This document shows positions 11,721-23,465 of a DNA stretch of 64,000 bases, piece by piece. The DNA is from Cycas panzhihuaensis (taxonomy: Eukaryota > Cycadophyta): contig CM041465.1 in assembly GCA_023213395.1 (NCBI GenBank), positions 206,529,741 through 206,593,740 of the forward strand, in the 5' to 3' direction. Numbering within the stretch: position 1 is the first letter of the stretch; every line of letters begins with the position of its first letter. A program made the position numbers and the translations under genes. The notes under the pieces are model-generated. The model was given only the letters and a program-made list of their open reading frames with translations. It searched no databases and was not told the DNA's origin.

Positions 11721-14700
11721 ACCATAAACTCTTGCTTAGGGGGAGTCTGGGATTCTTTAGAGCCATGTGGCATGAAAATTAAAGAGGAAGTATAAAACTA
11801 CCAAAAAAAAATGAACAAATGCAAAACAAATATGAACTCATAACAATTACCTCATTCAAGTTGTCATGTTACTCTGATTTTATAGCTAATTCATCATTAC
11901 ACTGCTCTAATATAGATTCTACCTAACTCAATTTATGCACATCACTCGATTCCTCTTCAAATTGCTTACAAGTGGACTCTTCCCTTTAGACATCTTATTA
12001 TTGTATGTGTTGTGCTTCTTTTGTTTCCAATTGATTTGCTTCCTCGAAGCATCTTAACAATAATGACTTTGCTTCTCATGCAAGAGCTAACATGTAAAAA
12101 TGTAATATTGGTTTTTGCAATTTCTTCTTTCATCCTCTTTTAACTCATTTTCATTCTTTGGTTCTTGATCTCCTTTGTAAAGTGATTGCTTATTATAGTA
12201 GTATTTTAGTATATGGGTTTTGGTTCTCCATAACTATTAAGCATGATTTTGACTTCCAAAATTCAAAATAAAACTTGGAGTAGAACTCTAAGAGACTCAC
12301 CATTGTTGATTAGATGCAATCTCAACCAAAAACAAATGATACCCTTGCCTCTTCCATATGCAACAATAAACAAATCTTCTATAGTAACTTCAAGTATCAA
12401 TCCTCAAATATTTTGAACCCTAGAGTGTCCTTGAATAATTTTCTCCCAAAAATCAAGATGGAGGGAAAAAATAGTAGGCAAATTATAATAGATTATAACC
12501 CAAACATTCTAGTACATGGATAGCAAGTCCCAGTTGATTGCAAATGAGATAAACTACTAATTTCACAATTTAGCCCTAACTAGAAAATGAAAAGAGCAAT
12601 GAGAGAGATTTTAAAAGAATTAGCAACATAAAATTTGAACCTATGTCCAAAATGTATCGAGTAGATATTATTTTCAAGAATGGTTTCTATTCAAATGCTT
12701 TTCAATAGTGACTTGGATCTACTAATGGAAGCCTACTCTCAAGACAAGCATAATAATGAGTTTTTCATAAGAAAGATGCCCTTCTCCTATCACAATCCAA
12801 ACTCTTTCCAAAGATGTTGCTTCATCATTTACCTCTGGTTAAACACCATGTCATGTGGTTGGAGATGAAGGTTTGCAAAAACACATGTTGATAGCACACT
12901 TTGCTAAACTACCAATAAAACTTTATTCCCGCTAAGATTTCTTTGAGATTTTGGTCTCTATTGATCATGGTCAATGCATCCCTCGTAATGGCTAACGACA
13001 TGACTTGTATATAAGCCACTTCAACTCCAATTTGAGAATTGTCCCCTATTGCCAGTCACTCTACTTCTATTCCAAGGAAAGAGACAGACAATGATCAACA
13101 TGCAATGAACACAAAAGCTTTGGAAAATGCTTTGAAAACACTCACTCTATGAAAAGCATAGATGTAATGAAGAGCACAGCCATAACAATGCTACCCTGTA
13201 ATACCCAAAGAAGCCAGACACTACAAAGAACAGAAGGTTCCAATGAAACATGATAACAGGAAATCCTACAAGCAAATCTCTCAGGTTCTCAATCAGCAAA
13301 GGGGAAAAAAATAAACATGTAGGGCAAAAGAATTGTCACTGATCGATTACAGAGGGATGAGATACATAGCTGAGAGCAGAAATCCATGATTTCAGATGCC
13401 TGTAATAGTAACAAGCTGGACAATTAATAGACGGGTCACTTCAACAGATGGGTAAAAGATTGCAAAATATATTTAGGCAGAGAGATTCCAAATACATCTA
13501 AAAAATAGACATTCTACAAAGAAAAAATATGAGATTAAAATAATTTAAGATTGAAATTGGTTGGGATTAGGAGTGATCTGTTAATCCTCGCAACTTTGGA
13601 ACATCCCACACCACAACAACTGATCTCAGCCTTTCAAATGTGATAGAATAATGGAAGGTCCCTACAATGACAGTATTTCAAATTGACTTTGAAATTGTTA
13701 GCAGAGCATTCCATTTCCTTCTTGAAATCATGTAGTTTCGCTACCATATCCCAAATGATGGTGAGTTCTAGACTGTAATTTTTTTACCTACTTGTTGATG
13801 TTCATCCTGGGATAGCTTGAGGTTTGAATTGCTTCTGGCTCTAGGAAGCCTTCCCATGCTTTACATTTTCATCTTTCCACCTGCACACCCCATGAGATAT
13901 GCACACCCTAATGTTAATGCTAGATAAATAATGATGGAATCCATGTTAAGCCAATGCTGTCCAGTGAATCTCTAATTCTAAGCTGAAAGTGCATGATTTT
14001 GAGGCACCACTGCAAAGTTAAATGGCTTGCTCATCACTACTGGCTAGCTTAAACCATCATTACCTACACTAGTCTACCCAACTAATGATTGCAATATGCA
14101 CGTTGAGTATTCCCTTCTCCAATCTCAACCTCTAATTTTCATCTTGGTCTGCTCTTCATAGGTACAATTTAAACCCATTACATACTTCCATGGATGATAT
14201 TTAGTCAGAGTTGGATGAACTCCCTGAAGTCTCCATGACATTATACTACTCTCTTGCTTTGAAATTGGCCTTGGAAATCTACCTCCTCCTTTCAAACCCC
14301 AACTCATAATTCTACAAAAAAGAACTTATTCAAAGGAGCTCCAAAACCCTACAATCGGGTTTATGTAACTCAATTTCATTTCAATTCAATTAACTGGGAT
14401 TTTGAATCTACTAATGACCCCTTTTTTTAATTTTTTTCCTTTTTTGGCCCTTTTTTTTTTGGGTTCAACTGGCCAAACCCAATTCTTATGTGGCATTCAG
14501 CCCGACCATACTCGCCTAGCTCAGCCAAACATGGTTCAAAACCCAACCAAACCCAGTCAGGAATCCTTGAACCAAGTTTGAGTTCGAACCAAGCTTACAA
14601 ACTTGATAACACTAGAGAAGGATTAAGAGAAGCTAAAGTAGGTTGAACAAGATCACCTAATATTTAGGCTGTAGCATTAGCAACATAAGAGTTCAAAATT

Positions 14701-15597
14701 AGCAGCTCTCTAATGATCAAAAGAATCCAGTGAACATGGGAAATTATCTCCACACAAGAACCATACTCCCCTAAAGCTAGTTGCATCACCAGCACATGGG
14801 GGCTTCCAGTCTGCCAATTCTTAAACCAAAAAGGAAAATGGCCAAATGATTACCCCTTATTAGAAACTACAGATAAGGAGGTCCCCATGTGGTTATAAGA
14901 TTCAAGGAACAAGTGAAGTAAGAACCCTATTTCATGAATATAGTGAGGATCTAGAGTATCTTGCTCATATCTTATGCCCATGGTGTAGACATAAGTCCAT
15001 CCTAGGAAAGTGGATAGTGGCTGGCCCCTGATGGTGCCATCTATGATTGTGTTTGTTGCAGGAAACTAGATGCTATTAAGAGTCTTAAATCCAAGATCCA
15101 AGGCTATTGCTATCTAATCAGTATCCATACACCCTCAGCCTTTTAGATAAGCAATTGTCTATAAAATGCCATTTAATAAGTAGAAGTGGACCAATGAGAT
15201 TCACTATTCTGAACTAACCGAACAGGGCCAAAGGGATTCATAACACTGAATTCACTGACCCGGACTGAGGAACTACTTTTCTAATTTGGATCCCTATTAA
15301 CTAGAATGTTTCCCTATGAATTAGAATCAAGGCCTCATCACATAAAAAGTGGAGCCAACAGAGATATAGACCTACAATGAATGGAGAGTCATTAAAGATA
15401 TATTCCACCTCAACACAGCAGAATGGGCTGTTTTGAAGAGATTATTAAACAAATCCCAGTCTGAATCTTTCCCAAAACGAGCGTTACTGTAATCAGGCTG
15501 AGACAATGATTCCCCCATTGATGAGCCTAAAGCAGAAATCAATTTATAATGCTTTGCTTCCAAAGACGGGAATGCTACAGGACCTGAACAAGGAATA
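11721..15597. other. Non-coding region, no recognised gene
   Basis: AT-rich sequence with short chance open frames only. A T-rich patch (14424-14460) is followed by a C/A-rich stretch with repeated accaa/aaccc words (14470-14600) that could be a decayed repeat, but I cannot assign it. No LTR ends, primer sites or pol motifs seen. Confidence 0.5.
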
Positions 15598-15827
15598 AAA
15601 CTTGAATGACCTGAAATAGCAGCAGTGCAAACACATCAAACAAGTATGGCAACTGCCAGTTGCTTCCAAGTATAGAGTCTTCACATGTGCCCTGACAGGG
15701 TATACAACATTACCTGAGGAGCAAATGAAACTTGAATGACTTGAAAGAGCAGTGGTGAAGATGAATCAAACAAATATGGCAATTGTTCGTTGCTTCCAAA
15801 TATAGAGACTTCACATGAGCCCTTACA
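15598..15827. repeat. Diverged tandem duplication, unit about 130 bp
   Basis: A segment starting aaacttgaatgac at 15598 recurs at 15728. The two copies align over about 95 bp through tcaaacaa-tatggcaa, gttgcttccaa and tatagag-cttcacatg, with roughly 15% differences by eye. Offset is 130 bp. Confidence 0.8.
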
Positions 15828-17166
15828 CTACACAGAGTTTGCCAATCAAGGCAAAGTTGACTAAGACAGACCTAAGAGATGAGCCGTATGTCAGATATAA
15901 CAAGGACCACCACAAGTCTTCATAGAATGTGATTTTGCAGAACAAAATCTGGAAATAGATTCACAATAGATGGAAGCACAGAATTCGTTGGACTTGTACA
16001 GGTCAATCGAAAGAATGTTTGCATGAAAGCTACATGCTACGGAAAACTGCAAGGACCACAACACTGTACCACCTACAGAGAACGCAATGGAAAGTGTTAA
16101 ATTAGGGGCACGCTAGCAATGCAGCTCCTTGAAACTTGTTAACTAATGATACAATGAGGCACTGGCAGGTAAACATTTCCAGGTGCTAAATCAAAAGTTT
16201 CCAATGCTGAGCTCTCTAGTAGAGCAGGACTCTAATGACAGCTGAAACTTGTAGTGCAGTGTCTATAAGATACATTGACAGCACAACGCAATATTGGCTG
16301 TCGTTACAATTGTGTATTTATCAGTATGTTAGTATGTGCACAAGTTGGCAATGCATATATTTGATATTTTGGCTGTAGATGAAATGCAAACTCACTTTCA
16401 GGTATGCTGTGCCCAACTTTCCATATCATATGTTATTGTCATAGAATATTCAACGTAGGTGTGATGAATTCAGCCCCAGGCTGCATACGGTAAATACAGC
16501 TTACCTTGTTATAGTTCTGGTGCTTAGATTTTCTTTCTGGTTGGAATCACCTGATATAATGTGCTCTTTAAATTTTCATGATATATGTATATTTGATCAA
16601 AAATAACAACACTAGCATTGATCCAATTTGTATACAAACAAAACCTTTCAATTTGAACTTTAGCCGCATTCATCATTTGTAAACATATCTACCAGACAGA
16701 ATAGAATTATGGAAACCATTATGCTAACTAGTTAAGGATACAGGGGAGTTACAAATACAGTAATTGTTATTGAGCCATAAAGAAGAACGGCCATTCACAT
16801 CAACCTTGACATTCATACAACTTATGTTATGTGCCCATGTCAGAAAGAATGCACTTGGACAATGATTTGTGATGCGAACTAAAACCTCTTACAACAAATA
16901 AATTTCAAGATCTAGATGCTATCATGTAACTTCAGAAGGTTAAGGTGAGAAGCAACCAAGAAATGAAAAAAAATGTCTCATGTTGGCACCCGAGGACCAA
17001 ATACCGAAAATCAATGAATAATCTAACCTACCTAAGGATGCTAGCCAGGCCTCTTACAAACTGTCACACATGCACAAGCTTTAGCCTTTCACACTTGGCA
17101 TGTGGACCTTAAGTCATCTCAATAAGATTTCACATCCAGTGGCAGGATGCATAGAGCCTTGGCACT
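15828..17166. other. Region downstream of UXS, possible 3' UTR near the gene
   Basis: No open frame with family resemblance. The part next to the UXS stop codon (17166 downward) should hold the 3' untranslated region and poly(A) site. I cannot place the cleavage site with confidence. Confidence 0.4.
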
Positions 17167-19742
17167 TTACTTGTCCTTTAGAGAGGTCAGCTTATTTGCC
17201 ATCTTTATGTTCCCTTCCTTCTGGTCACCAAAGACACGACGGCGAAAATCCTCCACCATCAGGGGAAGACCATTTCTTAAAGAGACTTTGGGTTCCCATC
17301 CAAGTAAATCTTTAGCTTTAGTAATATCGGGTTTCCTCTTGTGGGGGTCATCTTCAGTGTTCGCTTTGAACTCAATCCTTGCATTAGGGTCTATTGTCTC
17401 CTTTACAACCTGCAATGCATGAACATGAAATTTATAATTGATACATGAAAGACATAATAGTAAGTTCAAGCTTGCTTAAATGGTAGAGAGATGTTGCAAG
17501 CCTTCACGTGCATTCCCTATACAGGGCTTACGTTGTAGCTGCAAATGCAATGAATCGAGGCAACTCCAAATCATGCCACCAGTTTTCCATCCACTAACCA
17601 CTTGGCCAAATCTCCCTAATCTTGAAGAATATAATACTGCATAAATGGAAATTGTGTGTATCCTACACAAGCTAGGACTTGATTTCAGTTGCATAAACTA
17701 GTGTGTGATTTGATAGATACCTGTGCTAACTCTAACATCGTAAATTCCCCTGGATTTCCAAGATTGAAAGGACCAACATGCTCACCCTCCATAAGTCGCA
17801 TAAGGCCTTCAACCTTTCAAAATGTCCCAGCACAAATTGTTGTTATTCAAGAACCAAAGCAGAGCCATACAGCAAGATTACCAATTATCTAGGGTGGTAG
17901 GCAAATAAACTTTACTTTAGCATTTCTACTACAGTTATCAGCCTACCAGATCAGAGACATATTGAAAACTCCGTGTCTGTTTCCCATCTCCATAGACTGT
18001 CAAAGGCTCCTTGCGCAAAGCCTGCATAAAGGTATTAAACAATGTGAGACAATGCAATTACATTGAAACAGGGAAGAATCCAAATAATCACCAAATCCAA
18101 ACAAGAGTATAGACAATGTAAGCCATTTCAATTACATTCAAACAAGTAAGAAATATAAATAACCCCTAAATTTCCAGGAAGTCACCAATTCAAGTGCAAA
18201 GGCATTCATCAACAAGGAGCACGTTGAAAGAAAAAGATCAGAGCCTCAAAACATGGTCTCAAGACTATGGATCATATAACACCAACACTAATCCAAGCAA
18301 CCCAATCGCTAACAACTCATTGGAGAATCAACAGACTGGTTCAAAAGGCAATGCTAACCTGAGCAACAAAATTGCTAACAACTCGACCATCATCAATGCA
18401 CATTCTGGGACCATATGTATTGAAGATCCGAGCAATCCGAACCTGACGACATATCATATTAAGTGTTTCAGGGGTTACACTACTAATGAGTGGAATACCA
18501 CTATATCACTTTTTCCAGCACAAAATCATAAATTTTCCATTCAGCACAAATACCCAGAATACTGAAATCTCAAGTAGCAAACAATTAAAAATATATTTAA
18601 ACTACCAGGTCAACAAATACTCAAACCCTTATCCAACAAACCTCAACATTTGCTCCGCGGTGGTAATCCATTGCTAATGTTTCCGCAGTCCGTTTTCCCT
18701 CGTCATAGCAACTTCGAACACCTAAATGTCCCCATTCAAAATCCCGTTAGCCAAAAATTCTCCAAAAACAAGACAATGATGACCAGAAATGTCAAACACG
18801 ACAACAACAAATCCAAACATGAAAAGAATTCCACCTATTGGATTGACATTTCCCCAATATGTCTCAGTCTGAGGATGTTCAAGAGGATCTCCATACACTT
18901 CACTGGTACTCGTAAGCAGGAACCGAGCACCGACTCTCTTGGCTAACCCAAGCATGTTCAAAGTCCCCACTACATTGGTCTTGTAACGCTTGAATTAAAG
19001 ATCAAACAAAATAATTGTGGTTCAAATCCTCCTATATATAAAAAAAAATAAAGCATTATCGATTCTTCAGATCTGTACAAGTTTTCATTATTTGAAGGCA
19101 CTGGAAAAATAAATAAGCGATAAATAAGGATATGATAGTTTTGACAGGGTTGTATTTGTAATGCACAGGAGAAGCAGGGCAGGCCAAATGGTAGATCTGA
19201 TCGACCTCCAACAACAAAGGCTCCACGACATCATGACGAATAAGCTCAAACCTGGGATTACCAAAATGATGCATGACATTCTCCTTCCTTCCGGTAAAGA
19301 AATTATCAACAACAATAACACTGTCACCTCTAGCCATAAGCCTGTCAACAAGATGGCTCCCTACAAAGCCAGCTCCACCGGTCACAACCACCCGCAACGC
19401 TTTCCTCTTCAAACTAAGAGGCACCTTAGCCCCCGAATTCACAATAGAACCGTGGTGATAATGAACAACCTGAGCACCGGGCGTTTCATACGTAATCCGG
19501 TGACGATTTTCTCCAAGCATTCCATTATTAGCAACATTAGCAACATTAGACGAAAAATACTGAGGCTGAAGAACAAAAAACATCGAAGCAATGGCGATTC
19601 CTATAAAAATAAATAGGAGGCGCTGCTCTCTGAGGAGGTAATCAACAGGCCTGATAATCGACCATCGCTTCTCCGGCTTCGGAGAATATTCGTCGCTGTT
19701 AGACTGTGTTTCGTGACCTCTGTAGATCAATTTCGATATCAT
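17167..19742 (-). CDS. UXS: UDP-glucuronate decarboxylase (UDP-xylose synthase), membrane type, frameshifted in exon 6
   Basis: The enzyme converts UDP-glucuronic acid to UDP-xylose for xylan and other wall polymers; this form has an N-terminal anchor typical of Golgi type II proteins. Coding exons on the minus strand: 19742-19134, 18982-18835, 18721-18642, 18442-18359, 18021-17947, 17813-17719, 17409-17167 (stop TAA at 17169-17167). Exon 1 encodes a cytosolic tail, a hydrophobic segment (about residues 41-60) and the NAD-binding TGGAGFVG (121-128). Later exons hold [10 protein letters not shown], the catalytic YDEGK (YxxxK) in exon 3, and [10 protein letters not shown]. Without the frameshift the product would be 443 residues, normal for plant membrane-type UXS. 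Exon 6 has an extra AG pair at 17759-17762 that shifts the frame after PFNL and gives a TAG at 17732-17730, removing the last ~90 residues. It could be a real mutation, a pseudogene in an early state, or a sequence error. Introns 2-6 have GT-AG ends; intron 1 has AT-AC. Confidence 0.93.
18983..19133 (-). other. UXS: UXS intron 1, U12-type AT-AC intron
   Basis: Exon 1 ends with ...KTI and exon 2 begins KTNVVG; this junction reproduces the conserved UXS protein only if the intron starts ATATCCTT (19133-19126) and ends AC (18984-18983). ATATCCTT is the minor-spliceosome 5' splice site consensus. A branch-point-like atctttaat (consensus ttccttaac) lies about 12 bases before the 3' end, the spacing expected for U12 introns. 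The length is 151 bp. No GT donor near the junction preserves the conserved residues. Confidence 0.85.
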
Positions 19743-20880
19743 CTTTACAATGCAAATTAAATATCTGTACAGCTATTATTCCGAATGCTCACCAAGATCA
19801 AACCGCTGCCATACAAATACCGTTAGATTTTAAAAGAAAACGAATTTCCGCCTAAATATTGCACAAATCCATCATCAGGCGAAGCATGCCACGACGCCTG
19901 CAAAAAAAATCATCAAAACACCGTAAATTTTCCGCAGAACGACACCCTACGACACGATCTCTATGCGAAGCAATTAAGTCAAAATTTCAACAGAAATACT
20001 CGACCAAAAACTAACCTTAACCAGATTTTCTTTGCAATATTGGCCGACTCCAAGCCGAGGCCGCAAGACACGAAAGACGCGCTCCTCCCGGGACCTTTTC
20101 CGCTCAAATTCTCTTCCGAGAAGCAGCCCGGGGTCCCACGGCGAAGCACCCCTTAATATACTTCAAAATAACCATCTAAAATATTCTGATTTTTAACCCG
20201 TTCTTACCGTAAAAATTTCCTCCGATTTTTCATCAATCACATAAATAATCTAAAAAATGAAATATTTTTCCTTAATCCACGGCCCATAACTCGTTGCCGA
20301 GCTCTAAGTGATCAGCCGAACATAGACTCCAATAATCCAGCGATTCCACGGCCGACCTGTCTGTCCATAGACGATCTTTAAACGCATTTGTTGCCATTGC
20401 TTGGGGCTTTATTCGGCACCTATCCAATTTCCTTTAGCTTTACGGCAAACCTTTTCACCCTGCCACGTCCTCGGATTTAAACGGTCTTATAGATTAGATT
20501 TCACGTAATTCTGGAGTCCGTCCACATGACTCGACGGCCGGTCAGTAATTGTGTCTAAAGCCGTCTTAACCTCGCATGCGAACCACGTTGAGTTAAGAAT
20601 AGTCTCATACTGCGCACTGAGCGGACTTTATTCATTTCGTGAGCTCAATGTTATAATGATCTGGAGTCCGGTTGGGGAGGAGCTTCGTTTACTTTTACGA
20701 AGAAAGAGAGAGAGAGTGTGGGCAAATGGCTGAGGGTCTGTCAACGGCGGAGATTAAGATTTCAAAATTTGTAAACTTTATGATTGGGGTCCCGCGCGAA
20801 ACGTGTCAGCCATGGGGTGGATCTTCGGGAGCCGTCGCCGGCACCCACCTTCCCTAGAGGCGTGATGTTAGGCCGAAAAC
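19743..20880 (-). promoter_or_regulatory. UXS: CpG-rich 5' UTR and promoter region of UXS
   Basis: CpG is frequent from about 19790 to 20870 (for example roughly nine in 20041-20120), in contrast to the CpG-poor remainder of the window. A TATA-like tatattaagg in the minus sense lies at about 20153-20162, which would put transcription start near 20125. ACGT-core words occur further up (20462-20475). A divergent gene might share this region, but I find no supported plus-strand coding frame. Confidence 0.55.
19898..20015 (-). other. UXS: Probable intron in the UXS 5' untranslated region
   Basis: On the minus strand the sequence reads aag|gttagttttt at 20015 and ends gattttttttgcag| at 19898, a good GT donor and a pyrimidine tract with AG acceptor, 118 bp apart. 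The flanks are CpG-rich as expected of transcribed 5' sequence. A second, weaker donor (cttg|gtgagc, near 19794) could pair with the aag just before the ATG. Confidence 0.6.
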
Positions 20881-23217
20881 GCCACCACATAAATTTGTTT
20901 TTTTAAATGGAAAAACTTTTGTTTTATTTTCGGTTATAAAGATTTTTTTTTTTTTTTTTTAGAAAATATTTTTTTTTTCTTTTTAAAACATTAGGTGAAG
21001 AGCACGTTTGAGGTGAGGGTACCATATGATTGGTGGTCTGACTAAGGCGATTACTTCCTTGGACACACATTGATTAGTAGTTGCCAATTTAGCATTGTCT
21101 CTTCGAGGAACAACACTAAATCACCTCTGGCTTTTGAGGTTGAATATTTTACTCATTCCTCTTCCTTTTTCTTCATTGTTAAGCATGGACGTGCGATGGC
21201 CTTTGGTAATTTGGTGTTTACATCTTCGCAACCTCCAATGCCTCATGGTTCCTTGATAGGACACTGAGTGGGTGACATGGTGGGTTCAACTACCCTTGAT
21301 ACATGGTGTTGATCTACTATTGATTGAGAAATGTTGTCACACCCTAGATATGACTATGATATGAGATGAGTTTAGCACATTTGGCTGGTATTAAGTGGCA
21401 TTCAAATTGTTCTCTCTTATAAATGTGCACATATGTGACCCCCAACTCGTGATTTCAAAGCTAAGTCTAAAAAATCCTTACCTTTGATGTTTATTGGAGA
21501 GAAGGATTTGATCTGAATCTAATACAACCCATTCTTAATTCCTGTGTTTCCTTAATTTCTAATTGAAGTAGACTTTCAACCAAGGCAAGTGACACAAGTT
21601 GTTTGATCAAACTTGGACTCATTAAAAGTTGTTTGAAATGGGACCCATTAAAAGGATGCTTATGACTCTGTTAATAATTCTCTAACTATATGAAAAAGCT
21701 TCGACTACTAACATATATACCTTCTATAATAATATTTAAACTCTCAATTTATAGTGATGTTATGTCTTACACCTGCCATCAATTGTTCAAGAAAGTAATA
21801 TTAATATGCCCTCATCAATAATGATGGCAGACAAATACTTCAGAAAAGTGCCAAACAAGTAAGGAGGTTTTAGAGATTTTTGCATTATTTTAAAAGGTTT
21901 GATAATAACCTTAAACATGTAAAATATAACATATTTATATATCTATAATATATATGATAAATAAAGATATATTATAAATGGAAAAGTCTTCTTGTTTTTC
22001 TAATACCTACGATCAATTTTATGGACCTTCTTGTAGTAAAGAACTAAGACATTTAAATGATTTAGCAAGTTGCTAAAATACTAGAAAATAAAATAACATT
22101 TCTTTTTGCAACACAAGTTTAAATAATAGAATAGTTAGCCTATTTTAGTATATCAAATTTGCCAGTTCAAAGACCTCATTAACTTTTCATTTACATCTTC
22201 ATATTACTATGTTGTTACTCTACTTTTCTAATATGTGAGGCCACATATAAGATGTTTTCTAGATCTTCTTATCATGTAATCCATTCCTATAATAAAAAGT
22301 ACTCTATAATATATGTTTAAGCCATATATTACTAAGATTTTTACTTGAAAGCTAATTGAAATAAGTCCAATTTTGGTAGAATTATATGGATAAATCTTGT
22401 ATATATATTTGGAATATGTTACTCTAGGTTTGAATGGATAAATGGGTCTAAGTAGTCAAGACAATTAATAATCGTATGATGACTAAACATTTAACATGTA
22501 AACCTATAGTAGTACTTCTTGATTAAATTATATTATATAAAGGGTATGATCCTAATGCCAACTTATATTGGCAATTTTGGTCTTTTGTATTTAACAAATA
22601 CATAAAATATAAATAATATCATTTGTGGCATATCTATTTGTATAATATATTTGTGGATACAAACACACACACACGTGTGTATGTGTGTGTGTGCATGTAT
22701 ATATGTGTTTGTGTATAATCTTGATGCTGAGTTGGTTATATTTTATTACATGTTCAAGACTATATTATATTAAAAAGGCCCTTTAGATCAAGCCAATAGT
22801 TCTTCTAATAAGCTAATTAGAGGTAATTTTGGCAAGGTGGTCTCTAGAATATGGCCACCCTTAAAAGCATTTTCCTGATATTTATAAGGTAGCTAATGGC
22901 CATCCCTAATGCCCTTTTTTAAGGAAGCCATTTACAATTTGCAAGGGGCCTTCTGTAGCATCTAATGACCATCCCCTATTTGGCCTACAACAAATTAGAG
23001 GCAACTATCAAGTGATCTATAATCAATGGCATTCAAGATAGTTGGAAATTGCCTTAAAGGAGCCTTTAAGGTCAAATTTATAGTGGTTCTTGATTGCCTT
23101 AAATATGTTCATTATAGTTTTTTATAAGGGTCACATTTGAGGTAATTAGAAGTCACTCAAATCTATGTCTCCCTCCTTTGCCCCATCCTCACCCTCCAAC
23201 TTTATTTAGAAACATTG
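20881..23217. other. AT-rich intergenic sequence
   Basis: Begins with T-tracts (20945-20985) and continues without supported features. Open frames are short and without family resemblance. Confidence 0.5.
22660..22714. repeat. Alternating CA/TG tract with a dyad
   Basis: A run of aca/cac repeats leads into acgtgt and then tg repeats, so the tract is self-complementary about its centre (22674). It could form a hairpin, cruciform or Z-DNA. Confidence 0.8.
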
Positions 23218-23465
23218 GCATATAGCAAGCATAAATATGTACAAATGTATATACATACATATGTACATATATAAACACATATGTGCATAAATATTCGTAT
23301 GAATTTATATATGCATACACATTCAAATATGCATGCACACACATATTCATAACCATAAATAAACATTGTAATATACATTTATAGGCATACACATTCACAT
23401 TCATATACATATATATAGTTAAACATGTATACACACAAGCATACATGTGAGTGTGTGCGTGTACA
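23218..23465. repeat. Purine-pyrimidine alternating low-complexity tract
   Basis: About 250 bp built from tatgta, catac and atatac words with no fixed period. The minus open frame 23189-23446 rich in Tyr, Met and Val is its translation, not a gene. Confidence 0.75.

Noticed and set aside
19161-19616. Plus open frame of 151 codons opposite UXS exon 1
   Set aside because: Antisense shadow of the conserved UXS coding frame.
20551-20857. Plus open frames of 60-61 codons in the CpG-rich region as a divergent gene
   Set aside because: Short, overlapping in different frames, and no recognisable protein; CpG-rich promoters often give chance frames.
23189-23446. Minus open frame of 85 codons rich in Tyr, Met and Val
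   Set aside because: It is a translation of the alternating TA/CA/TG low-complexity tract.
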